Positions 27,976 to 35,609 of a stretch of 64,000 bases of DNA are shown piece by piece. A program made the translations under genes and the position numbers. How positions within the stretch are numbered: the first letter of the stretch is position 1; each line of letters starts with the position of its first letter. The notes under the pieces were generated by a model. That model was given only the letters and a program-made list of their open reading frames with translations. It was not told where the DNA came from and ran no database searches. Source of the stretch: Microbacterium sp. 4R-513 (GTDB lineage: Bacteria; Actinomycetota; Actinomycetes; Actinomycetales; Microbacteriaceae); NCBI RefSeq assembly GCF_011046485.1, contig NZ_CP049256.1, positions 2,852,001 to 2,916,000 of the forward strand, in the 5' to 3' direction.

Positions 27976-29388
27976 GTGTCTAGCACCGCGAAAAGCACTG
28001 TGCCCAAGATCCTCATCGTCGGCGGTGGCTACGCCGGCTTCTACACCGCGTGGAAGCTCGAGAAGCACCTTCGCAAGGGCGAGGCCGAGGTCACGATCGT
28101 CGACCCGCTGCCCTACATGACGTATCAGCCCTTCCTCCCCGAGGTCGCGGCGGGCTCGATCGAGGCCCGTCACGCCGTCGTCGCCCTGCGGCGCCACCTC
28201 AAGCGCACCAAGGTCGTCGCGGCCAAGGTGACGGGCATCAACCACGCCCAGAAGGTCGCCACGATCACGCCCGAGCTCGCCGACTCGTACGAGCTCGAGT
28301 ACGACCAGATCGTGGTCACGGCCGGCGCCGTGTCGCGCACGTTCCCGATCCCCGGCATCGCCGACAACGCGATCGGCCTCAAGACGATCGAAGAGGCCGT
28401 CGCGATCCGCGACCGCCTGATGTCGAACTTCGACCGCGCGGCGACGCTTCCCCCCGGCCCGGAGCGCGACCGCCTTCTGACCGTCATCGTCGTCGGCGGC
28501 GGCTTCGCGGGCATCGAGGTGTTCGCCGAGCTCCGCTCGCTCGCATCGGCGCTCGTCGAGGGCTACCCCGAGCTCACGTTCGACGACACGCACTTCCACC
28601 TCATCGAGGCGATGGGCCGGATCATGCCCGAGGTCTCGCTCAAGACGAGCGAGTGGGTGCTCAAGAACCTCGCCCAGCGCGGCGCCTACGTCCACCTCGA
28701 CACGCAGGTCACCGGCGCCATCGGCGGCAACATCGAGCTCTCCACGGGCGAGGTGCTCCCCAGCGACCTCATCATCTGGACTGCGGGCGTCATGGCGAAC
28801 CCCACCGTCGTGCGCGGCGGCGACCTCCCGGTCGAGGAGCGGGGCCGCATCCGCACGCGCGCCGACCTCCGCGTCGGCAGCGACGAGGAGATCGTCGAGG
28901 GCGCATGGGCGGCCGGTGACGTCGCCGCCGTTCCGGACCTCTCCGGCGGCGGTGTGGGCGGCTACTGCGTCCCGAACGCCCAGCACGCGGTGCGCCAGGC
29001 GAAGCTCCTCGCGAAGAACCTCGTGGGCGTGCTCCGCGGCGAGCTGCCGCGCGAGTACTACCACAAGAACCTCGGCGCGGTTGCGGGCCTGGGTCTGTGG
29101 GTCGGCGTCTTCCAGTCGGGCAACATCGCCCTCAAGGGCTGGATCGCCTGGCTCGCGCACCGCGGCTACCACGGCCTGGCCATGCCCTCCTGGGAGCGCA
29201 AGTGGCGCGTCCTGTGGGGCTGGTGGAACAACTTCTGGCTCGGCCGCGACATCGTCAACCTGCAGACGGTGCAGAACCCGCGGTACGTGTTCGAGGAGTT
29301 CGCGGCGCGCCCGCGGCCCGCGCAGCCTGCGCCGGTCGAGGCCAAGCCCGCCGAGGCCCCGGCCGAGAAGGTGCCCGCAACGCGCTGA
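27976..29388 (+). CDS. ndh: Type II NADH:quinone oxidoreductase
   Basis: 470 residues. A membrane-peripheral, non-proton-pumping flavoprotein that passes electrons from NADH to menaquinone. It has two dinucleotide-binding motifs, PKILIVGGGYAGFYTAWKLE for FAD and TVIVVGGGFAGIEVFAEL for NADH, followed by WAAGDVAAVPD. A C-terminal amphipathic region rich in Trp (ALKGWIAWLAHRGYHG, WRVLWGWWNNFWLG) anchors it to the membrane; the tail is Pro/Ala-rich. GTG 27976 is the start that begins at the FAD fold; GAGGAG lies about 12 bases upstream, a long spacing. It follows the protease gene by 22 bases. Confidence 0.95.
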   Translation: MSSTAKSTVPKILIVGGGYAGFYTAWKLEKHLRKGEAEVTIVDPLPYMTYQPFLPEVAAGSIEARHAVVALRRHLKRTKVVAAKVTGINHAQKVATITPELADSYELEYDQIVVTAGAVSRTFPIPGIADNAIGLKTIEEAVAIRDRLMSNFDRAATLPPGPERDRLLTVIVVGGGFAGIEVFAELRSLASALVEGYPELTFDDTHFHLIEAMGRIMPEVSLKTSEWVLKNLAQRGAYVHLDTQVTGAIGGNIELSTGEVLPSDLIIWTAGVMANPTVVRGGDLPVEERGRIRTRADLRVGSDEEIVEGAWAAGDVAAVPDLSGGGVGGYCVPNAQHAVRQAKLLAKNLVGVLRGELPREYYHKNLGAVAGLGLWVGVFQSGNIALKGWIAWLAHRGYHGLAMPSWERKWRVLWGWWNNFWLGRDIVNLQTVQNPRYVFEEFAARPRPAQPAPVEAKPAEAPAEKVPATR

Positions 29389-29398
29389 GCGCGGTGCT

Positions 29399-29426
29399 TT
29401 GACGTTCCCCGTTCAGCCGCTACTTT
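29399..29426 (+). promoter_or_regulatory. Canonical promoter for the epimerase/GT2 frame
   Basis: TTGACG (29399-29404), 16 bases, then TACTTT (29421-29426), then 7 bases to the GTG at 29434. This is the cleanest sigma-70-type promoter in the window and implies a leaderless transcript. Confidence 0.7.
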
Positions 29427-29433
29427 CGGAGTC

Positions 29434-32121
29434 GTGAGCTCGGGGGGCGAATCACGCGGAGTCAACGCGCTCTTCGTCGTGGGTACACGGCCGGAGGCGA
29501 TCAAGATGCTGCCGCTCATCGCGGCGGTGCGCGACAGCCGGCGCTTCCAGCCTGTCGTGGTCTCTACGGGGCAGCACGCGGCGCTCGTCGCGGAAGTGCT
29601 CGGGATCGAGGACATCGAGCCCGATGTCACCTTCCGGCTGCCGGAGGGTCCGCGCACGCTCAACGGTCTCTTCGCGCACATCGTCCTGAATCTCGAGACG
29701 TATCTGACCGATCGCTTCGGCCCGGCGGTGCGCCCCGACGAAGCGTCGTACGCGAGCGGGTACCCGGCGGCGTGCTTCGTGCACGGTGACACGACGAGCG
29801 CCGCGGCGGCGGCGCTCGCCTCCTTCCACCGGCATCTGCCCGTCGTCCACGTCGAGGCGGGGCTGCGCACGTCCGACACGCTGTCGCCGTTCCCGGAGGA
29901 GCTCAATCGGCAGCTGATCTCTCGGATCGCCGCACTGCACCTCGCGCCGACGATCCGGAACAAGGCCAACCTCATCAAGGAGGGGATCGACTACTCGCGG
30001 GTCTTCGTGACGGGCAACACCGCGATCGACGCCCTCACGATCGCCGCCCGGCGCGAAGTGCCGTACGCCGACCCCCGCCTGGCCGATCTCGACGGCACGG
30101 ACGGACCACCCCTCGTCGTGGTCACGGCGCATCGCCGCGAGAACTGGGGTCCGCCGCTCGTGCGCATCGCCGACGCCGTCTCGGTGCTCGCGGCGACGCA
30201 CCCGGAGGTGCGCTTCGTCGTGCCGCTGCATCCCAATCCGGCGGTCGCCACGATCCTTTCGACCCGGCTGCACGCCCTGCAGAACGTCACCCTCGTGCAG
30301 CCCATGGCCTACGCCGAGTTCGCCCGCCTTCTGCGGCGGGCGACGGTGGTCCTCACCGACTCGGGCGGCGTCCAGGAGGAGGCGCCCTCTCTCGGCACAC
30401 CCGTCGTCTGCCTGCGGGAGACGACGGAGCGGCAGGAGGGGGTGGATGCCGGCACCGTCGAGCTCGTGGGCACGGACACGGGTCGCATCGTCTCGGCCGT
30501 CCGGCGCCTGTTGGAGGACCCCGCGGAGCTCGCACGTCGGCGACGCCGGCCGAACCCGTACGGGGATGGCCGTGCGTCCGCACGGATCCTCGCGGCGCTG
30601 GACCACATCGTCTTCGACGCGCCCGCGCCGACGTCGTTCGGAGCGGACTTCGATCGCGTCGCCGTCCTCCGGGCGGGGGAAGCGCCGACCCGACGCTCGA
30701 AGGATGGGTGGACGGCTGGGCGGAGGACTGGTGAGATGACCGTGCTCGACGAGCTCTTCCTCGGACTCCCGGAGTGGGTCCAGGTGCTCTTCTGGATCGT
30801 CCTGGTCGTGATCCTCTCGTCGATCGGCTCGGTCGTCGTGCTCCTCGTGCTCGGACATCGCTTCCGGCGCCGTGTGCGGCGGCTCGCGCGGCGCGCGGAG
30901 GGGCCTGGCGAGTCCGAGTTCCTCTGGGTCTTCCTCGTCCCGGCGCTCAACGAGGAGGTCACGATCGCGGATGCCGTGTCGCGACTGCGGGCGACGACCG
31001 CGACCCACGCCGTGCTCCTCGTGATCGACGACGGTTCCGACGATCGCACGGGGGAGATCCTCGCGGCGATCGACGACCCGCGGCTCCACGTCCTGACTCG
31101 GCGGGCTCCGGATGCGCGGAAGGGGAAGGCGGCGGCCCTCAACGCCGCGTATCACGAAGCCCGCCGGCTCCTCGCGGAAGACGACCGATACGCCGCGTGG
31201 ACGGACGACCGCGTCATCGTCGTCGTCGTCGACGCCGACGGACGTCTGGAGCCCACCGCCCCGGAGGCCGCGGCGCTGCACTTCGCCGACCCCGGGATCG
31301 GCGGAGTGCAGGTGCTCGTGCGGATCTACAACCGGCGGGGTCTTCTGACGTGGGCGCAGGATGTCGAGTTCTCGTCCTTCGGCCTCGTCTTCCAAGCCGG
31401 TCGTGCGTGGTGGGGCATCGCGAACATGGGCGGCAACGGGCAGTTCACGCGGCTCTCCGCTCTCGCCTCGATCGAGACGGAGGAGGGGCCGTGGCGGGAT
31501 CGGCTCACGGAGGATCAGGACCTCGGAGTCCGTCTCATCCAGGCGGGATGGGCGTCGGTGCACGACAATCGCGTGTCGATCAACCAGCAGGGCCTCAACT
31601 CGCTCCGACGCCTCTACCGGCAGCGTGTGCGGTGGGGGCAGGGGAGCTGGCAGGCGCTCTCCCTCCTCGGGGGCGTGTTCCGCCCCCGGCTTCCCTTCTT
31701 CGCGCGGCTGGACATGATCTACTACCTCGTCACCCCTCCGCTGCAGGTGCTCACCGGGATCGCGCTGGTCGTCTCGGTCGTGGAGACCCTCGTCGATCAG
31801 GTGCCGTATCGCCCGAGCTACTGGTGGATCGCGCTCATCTTCTTCGGCCTGTCGTTCGGCCCGGGAATGGCGACGCTGATCCTCCGCGGAGGCCGGTGGT
31901 ACACGCCCTTCCTCGCCATCGTGCAGCTCATCCCGTACACGGTGTACTCGTGGCTGACCTTCGGGGCGCTCGCCGTGGCGCTCGTCCGCCAGCTGAGCGG
32001 ACGCACCTCATGGGCGAAGACACCGCGGGAGGCGGTGGCTGGCGTCGCGGATGCTCCGGCGTTGCGCGGTGCGGATAGTCTGAGCGGCGAGTCCACGGCA
32101 TCCGTCGACTCGCCCCCGTAG
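29434..32121 (+). CDS. wecB: UDP-GlcNAc 2-epimerase fused in frame to a membrane GT2 glycosyltransferase
   Basis: One open frame of 895 residues. Residues about 10-400 are a non-hydrolysing UDP-N-acetylglucosamine 2-epimerase making UDP-ManNAc: GTRPEAIKMLPLI, VHGDTTSAAAAALASFHR, VHVEAGLRT, TAHRRENWG and LTDSGGVQEEAPSLGTPV. Residues from about 435 are a processive GT2 synthase with an N-terminal membrane helix, VIDDGSDDRT, VVVDADG (DxD), TEDQDLG, QRVRW (QxxRW) and C-terminal membrane helices. The joint is doubtful. Adding one G to the G5 run at 30675-30679 would end the epimerase as GWVDGWAEDW with TGA at 30732-30734, one base before an ATG (30736) that has GGAGGA 8 bases upstream. Two tightly spaced genes are thus at least as likely as a true fusion. 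Either way the pair fits synthesis of an amino-sugar surface polymer. Confidence 0.85.
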   Translation: MSSGGESRGVNALFVVGTRPEAIKMLPLIAAVRDSRRFQPVVVSTGQHAALVAEVLGIEDIEPDVTFRLPEGPRTLNGLFAHIVLNLETYLTDRFGPAVRPDEASYASGYPAACFVHGDTTSAAAAALASFHRHLPVVHVEAGLRTSDTLSPFPEELNRQLISRIAALHLAPTIRNKANLIKEGIDYSRVFVTGNTAIDALTIAARREVPYADPRLADLDGTDGPPLVVVTAHRRENWGPPLVRIADAVSVLAATHPEVRFVVPLHPNPAVATILSTRLHALQNVTLVQPMAYAEFARLLRRATVVLTDSGGVQEEAPSLGTPVVCLRETTERQEGVDAGTVELVGTDTGRIVSAVRRLLEDPAELARRRRRPNPYGDGRASARILAALDHIVFDAPAPTSFGADFDRVAVLRAGEAPTRRSKDGWTAGRRTGEMTVLDELFLGLPEWVQVLFWIVLVVILSSIGSVVVLLVLGHRFRRRVRRLARRAEGPGESEFLWVFLVPALNEEVTIADAVSRLRATTATHAVLLVIDDGSDDRTGEILAAIDDPRLHVLTRRAPDARKGKAAALNAAYHEARRLLAEDDRYAAWTDDRVIVVVVDADGRLEPTAPEAAALHFADPGIGGVQVLVRIYNRRGLLTWAQDVEFSSFGLVFQAGRAWWGIANMGGNGQFTRLSALASIETEEGPWRDRLTEDQDLGVRLIQAGWASVHDNRVSINQQGLNSLRRLYRQRVRWGQGSWQALSLLGGVFRPRLPFFARLDMIYYLVTPPLQVLTGIALVVSVVETLVDQVPYRPSYWWIALIFFGLSFGPGMATLILRGGRWYTPFLAIVQLIPYTVYSWLTFGALAVALVRQLSGRTSWAKTPREAVAGVADAPALRGADSLSGESTASVDSPP
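30736..32121 (+). CDS. GT2 family processive glycosyltransferase (alternative separate gene)
   Basis: This is the second module of the long frame taken as its own gene of 461 residues, starting at an ATG with GGAGGA at 30722-30727. The N-terminal membrane segment is VLFWIVLVVILSSIGSVVVL. The catalytic motifs are DDGSDD, DAD, TED and QxxRW, the set found in cellulose, hyaluronan and poly-GlcNAc synthases. Three or more membrane helices close it. It would take nucleotide sugars on the cytoplasmic face and extrude the polymer; the sugar is not known, but the epimerase next to it points to GlcNAc or ManNAc. The tail after YSWLTFGALAVAL is polar, and its last bases are shared with the tRNA. Confidence 0.55.
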   Translation: MTVLDELFLGLPEWVQVLFWIVLVVILSSIGSVVVLLVLGHRFRRRVRRLARRAEGPGESEFLWVFLVPALNEEVTIADAVSRLRATTATHAVLLVIDDGSDDRTGEILAAIDDPRLHVLTRRAPDARKGKAAALNAAYHEARRLLAEDDRYAAWTDDRVIVVVVDADGRLEPTAPEAAALHFADPGIGGVQVLVRIYNRRGLLTWAQDVEFSSFGLVFQAGRAWWGIANMGGNGQFTRLSALASIETEEGPWRDRLTEDQDLGVRLIQAGWASVHDNRVSINQQGLNSLRRLYRQRVRWGQGSWQALSLLGGVFRPRLPFFARLDMIYYLVTPPLQVLTGIALVVSVVETLVDQVPYRPSYWWIALIFFGLSFGPGMATLILRGGRWYTPFLAIVQLIPYTVYSWLTFGALAVALVRQLSGRTSWAKTPREAVAGVADAPALRGADSLSGESTASVDSPP

Positions 32122-32185
32122 CCCAATAGGCAGAGGCAGGCGGCTTAAACCCGCTCCAGTGTGGGTTCGAGTCCCACCGGGGGTA
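32112..32185 (+). tRNA. tRNA with anticodon UAA (Leu), short variable loop
   Basis: A 74-base cloverleaf: acceptor 32112-32118 with 32178-32184 (G1-U72 wobble), T8-A9, a 3-bp D stem with GG in the loop, anticodon stem 32139-32143 with 32151-32155, loop CTTAAAC giving anticodon TAA, and T arm GTGGG-TTCGAGT-CCCAC. The discriminator is A at 32185, and CCA is not encoded. UAA reads UUA/UUG, so leucine is expected, but the variable region is only 5 bases (CCAGT) whereas bacterial tRNA-Leu normally has a long arm. The first ten bases overlap the end of the GT2 coding sequence, including its TAG stop. A palindrome CGGTTCGAACCG follows directly (32186-32197). Confidence 0.85.
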
Positions 32186-32232
32186 CGGTTCGAACCGAGC
32201 GGCACGTGGGTGGAGCGCCGATCGCGGTCGCC

Positions 32233-32265
32233 CGGGTGAGGCCGCGGACGTCTGCACCTCACCCG
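32233..32265 (+). terminator. Hairpin after the tRNA
   Basis: CGGGTGAG (32233-32240) pairs with CTCACCCG (32258-32265) over a 17-base loop. A possible terminator for the tRNA/GT2 transcript, just upstream of the next promoter. Confidence 0.35.
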
Positions 32266-32292
32266 CGGTCCGGACGCGGGTTTCCGCGGCTT

Positions 32293-32298
32293 TAGGCT
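32293..32298 (+). promoter_or_regulatory. -10 box (TAGGCT) of the aldolase-like gene
   Basis: TAGGCT implies transcription start near 32305, giving a leader of about 37 bases with GAGAGGA before the ATG at 32342. An ATG at 32305 opens a frame of only about 31 codons, judged not to be a gene. Confidence 0.4.
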
Positions 32299-32341
32299 GT
32301 ACCGATGCGTACCGATGACGTGCGCGAGAGGACGACCCCCG

Positions 32342-33577
32342 ATGACCCTCGACCTGCTGGCGGCACCCGAATCCGCCGACGCACAGACCTGGGCTGACCC
32401 CGCCGCCTACTGGGGTGCCATGACGACGGCCGTGGCCGACGTCTCCGGCCCCGTGGCCGCGCTCAGCCTGCCCGCGCTCCGCTTCAACGCGCTGGACATG
32501 CTCGTGCGCGCCGGCGGGATGCCCATCCGCGTCGCCAGCAAGTCGGTGCGGATCCGCGAGGTGGTCGATGCGACCCTCGCCCTGCCGGGCTATCACGGCA
32601 TCCTCGCCTTCACGCTCCCCGAGGCCCTGTGGCTGGCCGAGACGCACGATGATGTCGTGCTGGGGTATCCGACGGCGGACCGGGGCGCGATCGCACGGCT
32701 GGCGGCCGACGAGACAGCGGCGGCCCGCGTGACGCTCATGGTGGACGACATCGCGCAGCTCGATCTGGTCGACGCCGTCGCGCCGCCCGGCCGGCGCGCG
32801 CCGATCCGTCTGGCCATCGACGCCGATGCCTCATGGCGCGCACCCGGGCTCGGGCACATCGGCGTCTACCGCTCGCCCGTGCACGAGCCGGCCGAGGTCG
32901 CAAACCTGGCGCGGCTGATCGCCGATCGCCCCGGTTTCCGACTCGTCGGCCTCATGATGTACGAGGCCCAGATCGCCGGGCAGGGCGATGCGACCGGATC
33001 GGGGGATGCCGTCATCCGCTGGATGCAGCGTCGGTCCGGCCACGAGCTGCTCGAGCGGCGCGCAGCGATCGTCGACGCCGTCGAGCGGATCGCGCCCCTC
33101 GACTTCGTCAACGGCGGTGGGACGGGATCGCTCGAGCTCACGGCATCCGATCGCTCCGTCACCGAGGTCACGGCGGGGAGCGGACTGCTCGCGGGCCATC
33201 TCTTCGACGGCTACCGCGCATTCGACCCCGCCCCCGCGGCGGCGTTCTCGCTCGAGGTGGTCCGCAAGCCCGCACCCGACATCGCGACGGTGCTGGGCGG
33301 AGGCTGGATCGCGTCGGGTCCGCCGGTCGCCTCCCGTCAGCCGGCGCCGGTCTGGCCGCAGGGCCTCAAGACGATGTCCCGAGAGGGTGCGGGCGAGGTT
33401 CAGACGCCGCTGCGCGGCGAGGCCGCGCGCGACCTGCGGGTCGGGGACCGCGTGTGGTTCCGGCACGCTAAGAGCGGCGAGCTCAGCGAGCGCGTCGAGG
33501 AGTTCCAGCTGGTCCAGGGCGACCGGCGCGTCGGCACCACGCCGACCTATCGAGGCGAAGGGAAGACGTTCCTGTGA
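32342..33577 (+). CDS. PLP-dependent D-threonine aldolase/alanine racemase-fold protein
   Basis: 411 residues. The fold is that of alanine racemase N-terminal barrels fused to a D-serine dehydratase-like C-terminal domain. GGMPIRVASKSVR contains the likely PLP-binding Lys. LIADRPGFRLVGLMMYEAQIAG and FVNGGGTGSLE are the usual cofactor-cage regions, and RVGDRVWFRHAKSGELSE is in the C-terminal beta domain. Probable activity is an amino acid deaminase/aldolase on a D-beta-hydroxy amino acid; the substrate is not provable. ATG 32342 has GAGAGGA about 10 bases upstream. The next gene, an aldonolactone oxidase, follows by 52 bases in the same direction. Confidence 0.9.
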   Translation: MTLDLLAAPESADAQTWADPAAYWGAMTTAVADVSGPVAALSLPALRFNALDMLVRAGGMPIRVASKSVRIREVVDATLALPGYHGILAFTLPEALWLAETHDDVVLGYPTADRGAIARLAADETAAARVTLMVDDIAQLDLVDAVAPPGRRAPIRLAIDADASWRAPGLGHIGVYRSPVHEPAEVANLARLIADRPGFRLVGLMMYEAQIAGQGDATGSGDAVIRWMQRRSGHELLERRAAIVDAVERIAPLDFVNGGGTGSLELTASDRSVTEVTAGSGLLAGHLFDGYRAFDPAPAAAFSLEVVRKPAPDIATVLGGGWIASGPPVASRQPAPVWPQGLKTMSREGAGEVQTPLRGEAARDLRVGDRVWFRHAKSGELSERVEEFQLVQGDRRVGTTPTYRGEGKTFL

Positions 33578-33629
33578 CACGGTCCAGCGACGTGGCGCGA
33601 ACCCGGCGATGCGAGGGGAGGGCGGTCCG

Positions 33630-34943
33630 ATGACGCGGCCCGGCGGCATCTGGCAGAACTGGGGCCGCTCCGAGAGGGCCCGTCCGCTGCGCGTCGAGCG
33701 CCCGGCATCCGTCGAAGCCGTCCAGCGCTCCGTCGAGGCCGCGAAGCGCAACGGCATGACGCTCAAGGCGGTCGGCGCAGGCCACAGCTTCAGCGGCATC
33801 GCGGTGGCACCCGGCGTCCTCCTCGAGCTCGACGACCTGACCGGCCTCATCGACGTCGACCGCGAGCGTGGTCGTGTGCGCATGTACGCGGGCACCCGGC
33901 TGCATCAGATCCCGAAGCTCCTCGCTCCATACGGACTGGCGATGCAGAACCTCGGTGACATCGACCGCCAGTCGATCTCTGGTGCGATCTCGACGGGCAC
34001 CCACGGCACCGGCGCGCGCTTCGGCGGGATCGCGACGCAGATCGTCGGCGCGACGCTCGTCACCGGGTCGGGCGACCTCCTGACCGTCGACGAGGCGAAC
34101 AACGCCGACCTGCTTCCCGCGATCGCGCCCGGGCTCGGTGCTCTCGGTGTGCTCGTGGACGTCACCGTGCAGTGCGTGCCGGCTTTCGTCCTGCACGCCG
34201 TCGAGCGCCCCGAGCCGCTCGACGAGGTGCTCGCGAGCCTCGAGGACCGCGTGTCGGGGGCCGACCACTTCGAGTTCTACTGGTTTCCCCACACCGACGT
34301 CGGCCTCACGAAGACCAACACACGGCTGCCGGCCGATGCGCCGAGGCACCCGCTTCCTCGGATGGGCCGGTGGATCGACGAGGAGCTGCTCTCCAACGGC
34401 GTCTACCGGATGGTGTGCGCCACCGGCACAGTGGTCCCGTCGATCGTCCCGTCGTTCAGCCGACTCGCCGTCAAGCTCACGGGAAACCGCGAGTACACGG
34501 ATGCCTCGACCGGCGTCTTCACACAGAACCGTGACGTGCGCTTCCGCGAGATGGAGTACGCCCTGCCGGCAGAGAACGTCCGCCCGGCGTTCGAGGCGAT
34601 GCGCGCGCTCATCGATGCGCGGGGCTGGAGGATCTCGTTCCCCGTCGAGGTGCGCTTCGCCGCGTCCGACGACCTGTGGCTGTCCACCGCGTACGGGCGC
34701 GAGTCGGGGTACATCGCCGTGCACCGCTACTGGCGCGAAGACCCCGCCGAGTACTTCGAGTCCGTCGAGCAGATCATGCTCGACCACGGCGGTCGTCCGC
34801 ACTGGGGGAAGATGCACACTCTGGATGCCTCGATCCTCCGCGAGCGCTACCCGCGATTCGACGACTTCCTCGCGGTGCGCGACCGCCTCGACCCCGAGCG
34901 CAGGTTCCAGAACCCGTATCTCGAGCGCGTGCTCGGTGGGTAA
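33630..34943 (+). CDS. FAD-linked aldonolactone oxidase (D-arabinono-1,4-lactone oxidase type)
   Basis: 437 residues of the vanillyl-alcohol oxidase family. The FAD-binding domain has VGAGHSFSGIAVAPGVLLEL and SGAISTGTHGTGARFGG. The C-terminal ALO domain carries the family's HWGK motif (RPHWGKMHTL) and ends DPERRFQNPYLERVLG. Such enzymes oxidise aldono-1,4-lactones with oxygen or another acceptor. In the usual FAD-attachment region the residue before Ser is His (GHS), compatible with covalent flavin. ATG 33630 is chosen for the GGGAGGGCGG upstream; an ATG 7 codons earlier is possible. Confidence 0.93.
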   Translation: MTRPGGIWQNWGRSERARPLRVERPASVEAVQRSVEAAKRNGMTLKAVGAGHSFSGIAVAPGVLLELDDLTGLIDVDRERGRVRMYAGTRLHQIPKLLAPYGLAMQNLGDIDRQSISGAISTGTHGTGARFGGIATQIVGATLVTGSGDLLTVDEANNADLLPAIAPGLGALGVLVDVTVQCVPAFVLHAVERPEPLDEVLASLEDRVSGADHFEFYWFPHTDVGLTKTNTRLPADAPRHPLPRMGRWIDEELLSNGVYRMVCATGTVVPSIVPSFSRLAVKLTGNREYTDASTGVFTQNRDVRFREMEYALPAENVRPAFEAMRALIDARGWRISFPVEVRFAASDDLWLSTAYGRESGYIAVHRYWREDPAEYFESVEQIMLDHGGRPHWGKMHTLDASILRERYPRFDDFLAVRDRLDPERRFQNPYLERVLGG

Positions 34944-34990
34944 GGGCTGAGAGTCCGTTTCGCACGCTGATCGGCCAGGGTCGGGATCGC

Positions 34991-34996
34991 TAGGAT
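34991..34996 (+). promoter_or_regulatory. -10 box of the LemA gene (TAGGAT)
   Basis: TAGGAT stands 7 bases before the ATG at 35004. An in-frame ATG at 34995 overlaps this box and is therefore unlikely to be the start. Confidence 0.5.
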
Positions 34997-35003
34997 GTGG
35001 CCT

Positions 35004-35573
35004 ATGTGGGAGTGGCTGATCCCTGTCCTTATCGTGGTCGCGCTGGTCGTGATCGTCGGCATCTATCTGTGGGCGACGTACAACTCGCTCGTGCAGCTGA
35101 ACGTGCGTGTCGACGAGGCGTGGAGCGACATCACGGTGCAGCTCAAGCGGCGTGCCGATCTGCTGCCGAACCTCATCGAGGCGGTGAAGGGGTATGCGGC
35201 GCACGAGAAGGCGGTCTTCGAGAACGTCACTCGCGCGCGGGCCGAGACGCTGACGGCCGGCGGGCCCGCGGAGGCGGGGGTCGCCGAGGGGCACATGCAG
35301 CAGGCGCTGAAGTCGCTGTTCGCCGTCGCCGAGGCCTACCCGCAGCTGCAGGCGAGCCAGAACTTCCTCCAGCTGCAGCAGTCGATCGTCGACACCGAGG
35401 ACAAGATCCAGGCATCGCGCCGGTTCTACAACGGCGGCGTGCGCGAGCTCAACACGAAGGTCAAGGTCTTCCCGAACAACATGTTCGCGCGCAACCTCGG
35501 CTTCCACGAGCGCGAGTTCTTCGAGGTCGTCGACGGTGCCGCGATCTCGGAGCCGCCCAGGGTTCAGTTCTGA
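35004..35573 (+). CDS. LemA family protein
   Basis: 189 residues. One N-terminal membrane helix (WLIPVLIVVALVVIVGIYL) is followed by the conserved YNSLVQLNVRVDEAWSDITVQLKRR region and a long helical bundle ending FFEVVDGA, all standard for LemA. The helical domain should lie outside the cytoplasm. Function in bacteria is not settled, but LemA genes are commonly paired with HtpX/M48 proteases, as here: the protease gene starts 36 bases downstream. Confidence 0.95.
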   Translation: MWEWLIPVLIVVALVVIVGIYLWATYNSLVQLNVRVDEAWSDITVQLKRRADLLPNLIEAVKGYAAHEKAVFENVTRARAETLTAGGPAEAGVAEGHMQQALKSLFAVAEAYPQLQASQNFLQLQQSIVDTEDKIQASRRFYNGGVRELNTKVKVFPNNMFARNLGFHEREFFEVVDGAAISEPPRVQF

Positions 35574-35609
35574 CGAAACCCGATTCCCTCGTCGTGACCG
35601 GGTCCTGAC

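Noticed and set aside
32305..32400. A short leaderless frame starting at the ATG after TAGGCT
   Set aside because: Only about 31 codons, unlike anything known, and a Shine-Dalgarno supports the in-frame start at 32342 for the real gene.
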